The position numbers and the translations under genes are program-made. From Cyanobacterium sp. HL-69 (GTDB lineage: Bacteria; Cyanobacteriota; Cyanobacteriia; Cyanobacteriales; Cyanobacteriaceae): a DNA stretch of 64,000 bases. Below are positions 56,767 to 64,000 of the stretch, piece after piece. Within the stretch, counting starts at the first letter, position 1. The number at the start of each line of letters is the position of its first letter. The stretch covers positions 2,170,001 to 2,234,000 of the forward strand of contig CP024912.1 of the NCBI GenBank assembly GCA_002813895.1, written 5' to 3'. The notes under the pieces are model-generated. The model saw only the letters and a list, made by a program, of their open reading frames with translations, did not search any database and was not told the DNA's origin.

Positions 56767-58425
56767 TTAAAAATTGTACCTCATGTTGAAATGAATACCA
56801 TCATCCTGAATATTATCGGTGCGATCGCCCAAATTTATCAACGGGGGTGCATAATCAAGACGAAAATAAATATTTTGTTTTGGTTGCCAAATCAACCCCA
56901 TACCAAGGGATGCAAGGAAATTTTGCGAAGGTAAAAAATTAGGATTACTCGATACATTCCACACCGCCCCCATATCAAAAAAAGGTACTAATTGTAATAC
57001 CGACTCCTGCGCCTCATTGCGTGAAACGGTGATTCTATCTTCAATGGAAAAACGAAAACCATTATCTCCTGATCTTGCATTTTGCCGATAACCCCGTAAA
57101 GATTGACCGCCACCAATGCTAAACTGTTCCGAGGGTAAAAGGGCATCCCCTGTTAACTGCACATCTCCTTGAATAATCAAAAAGTGATCTCGCCCCAATA
57201 GTTGCACCCTCTGCACCTGCCCATTCCAAGCAAAAAAGTAACCGTCAGGATTATTCGGCGCTTGACTGGTGGTAACATCAAATAAGCCCATACCTAGCCT
57301 AAATTGCGATCGCACCGCCCATGCTCCAAACTGCTCTCTCCTAACATAGTCTTGCCCAAAAGTCAATACATTCGTCCGAGAAATACCATTTTCATCCGGC
57401 CCAATGCCAAAAGGGGTAGGCCCTTGAAAAGTGAAAGTTTGCCCTGTGCGATAAGTCATCCCCAAAGAAAGGGCAAATTCTGCCAACGGAGTGCGCATCA
57501 AAGGTTGACGATAACTCACCTCATAAAACTCACTACTACCACTAATATCCAATACCTCAAACGGGCCACTAACAATGCGATTTCGTTGTAAACTAACCGT
57601 TGTATCCAGAGTGCCATTGATGGGATTAAGGGGCGCTGAATAGGTAAAACTCAGATCATAAGTACTCAAAAAATCCTCAAAACGAGGACGAAACGACACC
57701 GAAAAAGTATCCCCAAAACCAAACACATTGCCATGGCGTAAATCAATATCCCCCTGCACATCTCCCACTCTTGGGGGAGAATAATTATTAATAGCCACCG
57801 AGCCAGAAAAAGGATTCGCCTCCGTCACCCGCACACTGAGAATGCTTTGCGCAACGCCCTTTCCACTCCTTAAACTAGCTTCAACATTATCGATTAAAGG
57901 GTCAGATTTTAATAACTTCAATTGGTCTTCTAATTTATCAGAATTAAAAGGCGTTTCAGTACCAAGGGCAATTCTATCCAAAACGTAACCTTCTAACCTA
58001 TCTCCTCCCTCAATTTCTACAGCTTGAATTTCCCCTTCTATTACCCTAATTATGGCCACCCTATCACTATCTATATTTGCCACAAAAGCCCTTGTCGTCA
58101 AATAAGCATCATTGAGATATAACTGAGTAATATCAGCACTGATTTTTTCTAAATCTTGGTTAGTAAATTCTTGACCATCATAGGAGGTAATAATTTGAGC
58201 AATTTCTGCCCCAAAAATAGAATTACCCTCAACCCTAATACTTGTCGCCAACCCTCGATCATTTTCTGACTGAGATAACAAAAAAACTTCTTGATTTAAT
58301 TCCTCAGAAATTTGATTACTTTCTATTCTTTCCAAAGCAAAAACCCACGGACTTAAACCGAAATTATTTAAGCCTAAATACCCACATAAACAAGAAACAA
58401 TAAAAACCAGTTTAGAATCACCCAT
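56767..58425 (-). CDS. TpsB/ShlB-type outer-membrane transporter
   Basis: The 552-residue protein has a signal peptide, a POTRA-2-like region (SIRVEGNSIFGAEIAQIITS), a ShlB-type POTRA (about 120-200, IRVIEGEIQAVEIEGG) and a beta-barrel with QFSIGGGQSLRGYRQNARSG, the VRGY/F-type loop motif. It ends in Phe. Such proteins export large TpsA exoproteins. No TpsA partner is adjacent, so the cargo is encoded elsewhere or absent. Confidence 0.9.
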   Translation of the reverse strand: MGDSKLVFIVSCLCGYLGLNNFGLSPWVFALERIESNQISEELNQEVFLLSQSENDRGLATSIRVEGNSIFGAEIAQIITSYDGQEFTNQDLEKISADITQLYLNDAYLTTRAFVANIDSDRVAIIRVIEGEIQAVEIEGGDRLEGYVLDRIALGTETPFNSDKLEDQLKLLKSDPLIDNVEASLRSGKGVAQSILSVRVTEANPFSGSVAINNYSPPRVGDVQGDIDLRHGNVFGFGDTFSVSFRPRFEDFLSTYDLSFTYSAPLNPINGTLDTTVSLQRNRIVSGPFEVLDISGSSEFYEVSYRQPLMRTPLAEFALSLGMTYRTGQTFTFQGPTPFGIGPDENGISRTNVLTFGQDYVRREQFGAWAVRSQFRLGMGLFDVTTSQAPNNPDGYFFAWNGQVQRVQLLGRDHFLIIQGDVQLTGDALLPSEQFSIGGGQSLRGYRQNARSGDNGFRFSIEDRITVSRNEAQESVLQLVPFFDMGAVWNVSSNPNFLPSQNFLASLGMGLIWQPKQNIYFRLDYAPPLINLGDRTDNIQDDGIHFNMRYNF

Positions 58426-58480
58426 AAAATTTGACCAAAAGGATATTTATAGACTGAATTAATTTTAACTAGATTTTATT

Positions 58481-59941
58481 TTATCGATTAATCTTTTCTG
58501 CAATTCGTGCTTGTTTAGAATCTTTACCAAAAAAGAAAAAACCCAATCCTAGCCAGACAATCAATAATAGAGAAGTCAATAAAAGAATGGACAAAGAGCC
58601 AAACTCATTAATTAAAATGGGGGCTGCCGCAGTAAATAAACCTCCTCCGACAATGGGTTCAAAAAATAATTGTTTATAGGCAAAACTTTCAAAAGCACCA
58701 GATTTATTATCAGGATCAACCATTCTTAAAAGTAAAATTCCCGTAGCCGTAACTCCCATAGATTGACCAAAATCACAGATACCACGCTCAAACCAATAGG
58801 AAGGAATGATTTTAGGGGCAATTACTACAAAAGCAAAAATATTCCAAATTATACCAACAATTCCTAGTAATAAAAAAGGGATGATATTGGCTCCCAAAAC
58901 CTGTAAAGAAATAGAAGCAAGAGCCGTCCCCACCACTATATCAAGGGCTAAACCAGCCAAATTATTCATTAAACGACGATTTATTAATTCCTTCAGACCT
59001 ATTTTTTCTAAGGTAATTTGAACTATAATACCTCCAATTAAAGCCATGGGAAAAAGGGGAATATAATTCATCAAAGTTAATCCTGTGGCTCCCCATGTCA
59101 TCGATTCAATGAATTTTAATCCTTCTAAAATTAACCAACCAATGGCAATAGCTAAACCGACAAAACCAAAGTTTAAGGAAAGAGGATCAATTAATAAATT
59201 TTTATAGAGTTGAATTCTTTTTAATTTTATTTTTTCTTCTTTTTCTTTTATTTCTGAGGCAGATAAACCCTCATAGGTAGAAAATTTTTGACCTTCTTTT
59301 TTAAAGGTTTTGATATGTCCTTTTTTTCTGCCCCAACTAGCTAATAATGTTCCTGTGATAATCCCTGAAACGATACCAACGGTGGCTAATCCGAGAGCTA
59401 AATCTCCCCCTTCAGGAAAATTTAAATCAATAAAAGTTTGTTCCATTCCTGCGGCGGTGCCATGCCCTCCTTCAAAGGCGATTTCGATGAGACTGCCCAC
59501 AAGGGGATTCATATCAAATACAGGTACAAGGATTAGAAGGGTGAGTAAAATTCCCACCACATATTGCCCCCATGCCAAAGTTTGCCCAAAAACTACTTGA
59601 GGGGCTGCTTTTTTCCAAATTTGTTTGGGATTGGGTATGGATTCCCCTAGGAAAAGGGCGGCAAAGACAACGTTGATAAATACCCCCGGGGATTGTTGCC
59701 AAACGGTGCGTATGGGCTGACTAAATAAACCCCCTGCAAAAAGGGCATTTTCTCCTCCTAGGTTGGTTATTATGGCACCCAAGACTTCTTGCCCTAGCAA
59801 CAAGACTAAAAAACCTGCCACCACTGATTCGGGAAGGTATAGTTGTTGAATCCAACGGGCTTTTTGTTTTATCAGTCTAGCTACTAATATGAAGATTGAT
59901 AAAATTACGAAGGCGAAAAGTGCGTCTCTTAAGCTAAACAT
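58481..59941 (-). CDS. gltS: Sodium/glutamate symporter family (GltS-type)
   Basis: The 486-residue membrane protein has about 12 hydrophobic segments. AFEGGHGTAAGMEQTFIDLN is the GltS hairpin-loop signature, and a second one (ERGICDFGQSMGVTATGILL) gives the internal duplication of this family. The start VVAGFLVLLLGQEVLGAI also fits. It should import glutamate or a related acid with Na+. Specificity is inferred. Confidence 0.88.
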   Translation of the reverse strand: MFSLRDALFAFVILSIFILVARLIKQKARWIQQLYLPESVVAGFLVLLLGQEVLGAIITNLGGENALFAGGLFSQPIRTVWQQSPGVFINVVFAALFLGESIPNPKQIWKKAAPQVVFGQTLAWGQYVVGILLTLLILVPVFDMNPLVGSLIEIAFEGGHGTAAGMEQTFIDLNFPEGGDLALGLATVGIVSGIITGTLLASWGRKKGHIKTFKKEGQKFSTYEGLSASEIKEKEEKIKLKRIQLYKNLLIDPLSLNFGFVGLAIAIGWLILEGLKFIESMTWGATGLTLMNYIPLFPMALIGGIIVQITLEKIGLKELINRRLMNNLAGLALDIVVGTALASISLQVLGANIIPFLLLGIVGIIWNIFAFVVIAPKIIPSYWFERGICDFGQSMGVTATGILLLRMVDPDNKSGAFESFAYKQLFFEPIVGGGLFTAAAPILINEFGSLSILLLTSLLLIVWLGLGFFFFGKDSKQARIAEKINR

Positions 59942-59961
59942 AGTTTGATAAGTAAGTAATG

Positions 59962-59982
59962 GGTAATGGATAATGGATAATT
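59962..59982. repeat. Heptameric tandem repeat
   Basis: GGTAATG, GATAATG and GATAATT in tandem, upstream of the symporter start and just past the end of the DUF4340 gene. Confidence 0.6.
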
Positions 59983-59987
59983 AGTGG

Positions 59988-60608
59988 TTAATTTTCCATG
60001 GGTAAGTCTTTCCAGTCTTCATATGGTCTTTCTAGGGAAAATAAGAAACTTTTGGAAAGGAGAAAAACCCCTTCTGATTGGGAAGCCGATTCGGGAAATT
60101 TTATTAGGCCATATATTTGGCTATCGTCAAAGTTACTACCTCCAATGTTTATTTCATAGGTTTCTTCGTTGTCTAGGGTTATGATGATTTTAGCTCTAGG
60201 AGTTTCTAAACCATATTCTGATAAGGATACTTCACCCATGGGAACTTCTAACTGTCGGGTGGCTTGGGGAAAAAGGTTTAATAAAAATGAAATGGAGGCA
60301 TCGTTGGCTTTAACCAATTCTGGCTCGATCATTTGCCATGGTTGCACTTCTGCTTGGGTTTTTTCAAAAACTAAGGTTTGAGTATCTTCTAGGCTCTGTG
60401 GGGGGTCAATGGTGATGGTTTTTATTTGCTCTGCGTCAAAGGGGAAAAGGCGATCACGAAGTGCCTCTGTGCGATCGCCCTGTGGTACTAAATTTTCGTT
60501 GTCATTGTTTGTTACATTAGATTGAGGGCGAATTTCTACAAGATAAATAATGGAGGCAAGGCTAACAGCAAATATACTTAGTAATATGGTACTGCGGTTA
60601 AATTTCAT
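59988..60608 (-). CDS. DUF4340-domain membrane-anchored protein
   Basis: The 206-residue protein has an N-terminal membrane helix (about 7-26) and a periplasmic-side domain with FPFDAEQIKTITIDPP, WQMIEPELVKANDASISFLL and EYGLETPRAKIIITLDNEET. These match the DUF4340 pattern, often found beside ABC/Gld-type gliding or export genes. No such genes are adjacent here. Function unknown. Confidence 0.85.
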   Translation of the reverse strand: MKFNRSTILLSIFAVSLASIIYLVEIRPQSNVTNNDNENLVPQGDRTEALRDRLFPFDAEQIKTITIDPPQSLEDTQTLVFEKTQAEVQPWQMIEPELVKANDASISFLLNLFPQATRQLEVPMGEVSLSEYGLETPRAKIIITLDNEETYEINIGGSNFDDSQIYGLIKFPESASQSEGVFLLSKSFLFSLERPYEDWKDLPMEN

Positions 60609-60837
60609 ATGGACTCATTCAATGGATGATTATTTAATTAATTTTCAACTAATTTATTTTAGTGGTTAACTAGATTGGATAAATTGATTATAGGTTTTAT
60701 TTTATTCAAATCTTTTTTAACAAGAAATGCAAGGATATTTGTTGAAGTCAATCCATAGGACTAACTTTTTTATCTTTTTCTCCCAATAATCTGCCCTTAT
60801 GTATATTTATATATAATTAATATTTTCTCTTTTTATT

Positions 60838-61503
60838 ATGGTTAATAAAGTTGTTTTTTTTACTATTTGGATTTTATTTATAGGTTACGGATTTTTATTT
60901 GCCCCTCCTGATAATCCTGAGACTATGGATTTAATCATTAATCTTTCTAAGGGGAGTTGGGATGGTATCAACCCCTATATTATCAGCTTGTTTAATCTCA
61001 TGGGAATCTTACCGATGATTTATGCTTGTTTACTTTTGGTTGATGGTAGGGGGCAAAAATTGATGGCGACTCCTTTTATGGTGGGTAGTTTTTTCCTCGG
61101 GGCATTTTCTCTTTTACCTTATTTTGCTTTGCGGGAATCTAATAATACTTTTGTGGGGGAAAAAACGATATTTATTAAAATTGTCGAAAGTAAGTTAACG
61201 GCGATCGCCCTTATAATCGGTACTACTATATTGGTGGTATCAGGGGTAAAAAATGGTAACTTTAGTGATTTTGTTTATCAATGGCAAAATAGTAAATTTA
61301 TCCATGTGATGAGCCTTGATTTTTGTCTGTTATGCTTACTTTTCCCTGTACTTATTAAAGATGATTTGGCAAGACGTAATATTAATAATCCCGTGCTAAG
61401 GGCGATCGCTTTTATACCTTTATTTGGTACTTTAATATATATGATATTACGCCCCTCTTTATCCACTGATGAAACTCCTAATAATTCTGAAGTATTAGCA
61501 TGA
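60838..61503 (+). CDS. Multi-pass membrane protein, unknown
   Basis: The 221-residue protein has about six hydrophobic helices. It starts VVFFTIWILFIGYGFLFAPP and has ISLFNLMGILPMIYACLLLV and RNINNPVLRAIAFIPLFGTL. It has the look of a conserved cyanobacterial and plastid-type hypothetical. No catalytic or binding motif is visible. Confidence 0.72.
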   Translation: MVNKVVFFTIWILFIGYGFLFAPPDNPETMDLIINLSKGSWDGINPYIISLFNLMGILPMIYACLLLVDGRGQKLMATPFMVGSFFLGAFSLLPYFALRESNNTFVGEKTIFIKIVESKLTAIALIIGTTILVVSGVKNGNFSDFVYQWQNSKFIHVMSLDFCLLCLLFPVLIKDDLARRNINNPVLRAIAFIPLFGTLIYMILRPSLSTDETPNNSEVLA

Positions 61504-61554
61504 TATTAAACAGATATACAAATTGTATATTTTAAACTTTAAAAATCAAAAAAG

Positions 61555-61572
61555 TCTCCCGTAATTGGGGGA
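61555..61572. repeat. Dispersed hairpin (TCTCCC...GGGGGA)
   Basis: A 6-bp stem with one wobble, followed by TTTAGGGGG; same family as 21724-21741. It lies in the gap before the radical SAM gene. Confidence 0.45.
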
Positions 61573-61694
61573 TTTAGGGGGTGAAACTACTTCCTAAGCC
61601 TCTCTCACAACATTAAAAATTACAAAAATTCTCCCCAAATTGAGGCTTCAAAAAGCCAAACCATTGCCCATTCCCTATTGTCTAAAATAACAAC

Positions 61695-63305
61695 ATGGAT
61701 TTATTTTCCTTAGAAAAACTACTCTTTACCCCCACCTCCAAAAACCATAATCCCATCTCCCTTATCTACGCCTTTCCCAATGAATATACCGTAGGAATTA
61801 CCAGCCTAGGTTATCAATTAATTTGGGCAAACTTTAGTACCCGTGAAGATGTAGAAGTTACTCGTTTATTTACTGATATTGAGGAAAAATTACCCCGTCA
61901 TCCTGAAATATTAGGCTTTTCTTTTTCATGGGAATTAGATTATGTTAATATCCTTGATTTATTAGAAAAATTACAAATTCCTATCTATGCTAAAGATAGA
62001 ACAGAAAACCATCCTTTAGTATTTGGAGGAGGCCCTGTTTTAACCGCTAATCCCGAACCATTTGCCGAATTTTTTGACGTTATCTTATTAGGAGATGGAG
62101 AAAATTTAATTGATAATTTTATTGATAGTTTCCAAGAAATTAGAAACGGTGATAGACAAGAAAAATTAATCCATTTAGCCCAAACCCCTGGTATTTATTG
62201 CCCTAATTTATACCATGTGCAATATGAAGATATAACGGGAAAAATTAAATCTATTACCCCCATTAATGAGCGCATTCCTGCGGTGGTGGAAAAACAAACC
62301 TATCGAGGAAATGTCTTGTCGGCTTCTACCGTTGTCACGGAAAAGGCGGCATGGGAAAATATTTTCATGGTGGAAGTGGTGCGCAGTTGCCCCGAAATGT
62401 GTCGTTTTTGTCTGGCAAGTTATCTTACTTTACCATTTCGCACCGCTAGTTTAGAAGGTTCGTTAATTCCTGCCATTGAAAGGGGGTTGAAATATACTAA
62501 CCGTTTGGGGTTGTTGGGGGCATCGGTTACTCAACACCCAGAGTTTGAGGAGTTGTTAAACTATATCATGCAACCAAAATATGATGATGTACGCCTCAGT
62601 ATTGCTTCGGTGCGTACGAATACGGTGACGGAAAAATTAGCTCAAACCCTTACCAAAAGAGATACCAAGTCTATTACCATCGCCATCGAAAGTGGTTCGG
62701 CAAAAATTCGCCAAATGATTAATAAAAAGTTGGAAAATGAGGAAATTATCCAGGCGTCTATCAATGCGGAAAAGGGTGGTTTAAGGGCGATTAAGTTTTA
62801 TGGCATGGTAGGCTTACCCCAAGAGGATAACAGCGATTTAGATGCCACCATTGAGATGATGAGGGCGGTTAAAAAGGCTTCGCCACGGTTAAAAACTACC
62901 CTCGGCTGTAGTACATTTGTACCAAAAGCTCATACTCCTTTCCAGTGGTTTGGGGTAAATAAGCAGTCGAAAAAGCGTTTACAGTATTTACAAAAAAATC
63001 TGGCAAAGGCAGGGGTTGATTTTCGCCCAGAGAGCTATAATTGGTCTGTGATTCAAGGGTTAATGTCTAGGGGCGATCGCCGCTTAACTAAACTGTTATT
63101 ATTAACTCGTATTTATGGAGATACTCTGGGTAGTTATAAACGGGCATTTAAGGAATTAAAAGGACAGTTACCTAGTTTAGACTATTATGTTCATGATAAT
63201 TGGGAGTTAGAGCAGGTTTTGCCCTGGAGTCACCTCAAAACGGCTTTACCTGATGAGACTCTGGTTAAACATCTACAAATGTCTTTACCCAATGAAATAA
63301 GCTGA
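61695..63305 (+). CDS. Radical SAM protein with B12-binding-like N-terminus
   Basis: The 536-residue protein has an N-terminal region (about 20-140) resembling a cobalamin-binding Rossmann fold (TVGITSLGYQLIWANFSTRE, PLVFGGGPVLTANPEPFAEF). A radical SAM core follows with the [4Fe-4S] motif in VVRSCPEMCRFCLASY (C-x3-C-x2-C), then ITIAIESGSAKIRQMINKKL and KFYGMVGLPQEDNSDL. It is free-standing. The substrate is not evident. Confidence 0.9.
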   Translation: MDLFSLEKLLFTPTSKNHNPISLIYAFPNEYTVGITSLGYQLIWANFSTREDVEVTRLFTDIEEKLPRHPEILGFSFSWELDYVNILDLLEKLQIPIYAKDRTENHPLVFGGGPVLTANPEPFAEFFDVILLGDGENLIDNFIDSFQEIRNGDRQEKLIHLAQTPGIYCPNLYHVQYEDITGKIKSITPINERIPAVVEKQTYRGNVLSASTVVTEKAAWENIFMVEVVRSCPEMCRFCLASYLTLPFRTASLEGSLIPAIERGLKYTNRLGLLGASVTQHPEFEELLNYIMQPKYDDVRLSIASVRTNTVTEKLAQTLTKRDTKSITIAIESGSAKIRQMINKKLENEEIIQASINAEKGGLRAIKFYGMVGLPQEDNSDLDATIEMMRAVKKASPRLKTTLGCSTFVPKAHTPFQWFGVNKQSKKRLQYLQKNLAKAGVDFRPESYNWSVIQGLMSRGDRRLTKLLLLTRIYGDTLGSYKRAFKELKGQLPSLDYYVHDNWELEQVLPWSHLKTALPDETLVKHLQMSLPNEIS

Positions 63306-63532
63306 TAGAAAGATCAACACAAGCAAAACACAATAAATTAAAATCTTATTAACTATCATCATCCCCAGTAAGAAAAAAAAGCCTAATTGAGTATTTTATT
63401 GTCACATTTCGTGGTTATAGTTGCTACTCAATTAAACTTTTTGACTGAGTAAATAAATTTGAGGATGTTTATGGGAACAGTTACAATGAGACTATCTTAT
63501 TTTCATTTTTTCACTTTTGCTGTTCTTGAATT

Positions 63533-64000
63533 ATGAGCCATATTCACTGCATCAATCCTCAATGTAATGCTACTAATTCGGTGGATGAAAGTATCTGTCA
63601 GGAATGCAATACTCCTACTACTCGGCGTTATCTATGGGTGATGGATGGGGAGGCTCAATGTTTCGAGATTCAGACTCTCATTGACGATCGCTTTTATGTG
63701 ATTAATGATAAGGTTGTTTTAGATACTAAACCTCAGAAAATTCCTACTTTTGGAGATGATATTCCCTCAGAAATAATTCCCTATCAACGTTTATTTACCC
63801 AAAAATTGCACCTACCTCAAGTATATAGTGCGATCGCAAATACTTGGTTATTAGAACATCAAAGCACCCCCATAAATGATTCTGGTGAGTTAGTTTATCC
63901 TCACATTTTTCCCACCCTCCACAGTAGTTGGGCAGAGGCTTCCTCCCTCAGACAATTAAATTGGTTATGGCAAATAGGACAACTTTGGTTTTATTTGAAA
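63533..64000 (+). CDS. N-terminal zinc-ribbon protein, probably a PP2C-type phosphatase (cut by right edge)
   Basis: The visible 156 codons start MSHIHCINPQCNATNSVDES and continue with CQECNTPTTRRYLWVMDGE, a four-Cys zinc ribbon. This N-terminal form is common on cyanobacterial serine/threonine phosphatases and kinases. The later segment (IPYQRLFTQKLHLPQVYSAI) favours the phosphatase group, but the catalytic domain is outside the window. Confidence 0.65.
   Translation, partial: MSHIHCINPQCNATNSVDESICQECNTPTTRRYLWVMDGEAQCFEIQTLIDDRFYVINDKVVLDTKPQKIPTFGDDIPSEIIPYQRLFTQKLHLPQVYSAIANTWLLEHQSTPINDSGELVYPHIFPTLHSSWAEASSLRQLNWLWQIGQLWFYLK

Overview
The window looks like chromosome from an AT-rich cyanobacterium. 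The highly iterated palindrome GCGATCGC recurs inside genes. Typical cyanobacterial and plastid-lineage genes are present: ycf3, ycf46, a thiO-thiG fusion, a cytochrome c6-like protein, a carotenoid oxygenase and a thyX of the cyanobacterial type. Heptameric tandem repeats fill several intergenic gaps. The gene style resembles Cyanobacterium/Geminocystis-type unicellular strains, but the species is an inference.

Layout. 1-27.6 kb is mostly housekeeping: the glutamate synthase N-terminus, an NfeD/stomatin pair, trpD, ftsZ, overlapping mazG-like and thyX genes, hemF, ycf3, gatC and gatB (separated by an orphan histidine kinase), thiO-thiG, gcvT, folP and glpD. 27.8-31.3 kb is a mobile-element cluster beside tRNA-Leu(UAA). 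31.4-46 kb is again ordinary: a K+ channel, a Ser/Thr kinase, tRNA-Ser, an IS630 copy, a GH57 protein, a GDP-mannose dehydratase-like gene, sigA, an RRM protein, urtA, HNH and NYN nucleases. 46.0-48.15 kb is a second mobile-element cluster beside tRNA-Leu(UAG). 48.4-64 kb holds speD, pyrE, a ferredoxin operon, trmL, an M23 peptidase, ycf46, a TpsB-like outer-membrane protein, a GltS-type symporter, a radical SAM protein and the start of a zinc-ribbon protein.

Main discovery. Just downstream of each of the two tRNA-Leu genes lies a degraded end of a type V-K CRISPR-associated (Cas12k, Tn7-like) transposon. Each end starts with TGTACA and carries four TAACA-type repeats at identical 21/19/20-bp spacing. 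Just inside each end, read outward on the minus strand, is a homing guide ending in TTGAAAG. Its spacer matches the T-arm of the adjacent tRNA-Leu, next to a GTT PAM and about 48-51 bp from the transposon end. Each spacer follows the sequence of its own tRNA (CAAG for UAA, CGAG for UAG).

At the second locus the guide is continuous with what looks like a complete V-K tracrRNA scaffold. The anti-repeat and repeat are joined by a 5-nt loop, so the locus appears to encode a natural single-guide RNA. At the first locus a C-terminal cas12k fragment runs straight into the 3' part of the same guide, apparently through a deletion at a 6-bp microhomology. IS5-family elements have truncated the rest. 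No tnsB, tnsC, tniQ or opposite transposon end is visible, so both are remnants.

Other structure: tandem IS5-family copies sharing one TATA target, a second IS5-type element nested in one of them, a GC-rich 51-bp palindromic insert that stops an IS701-like transposase, two MITE-like elements abutting stop codons, and several dispersed hairpin repeats.
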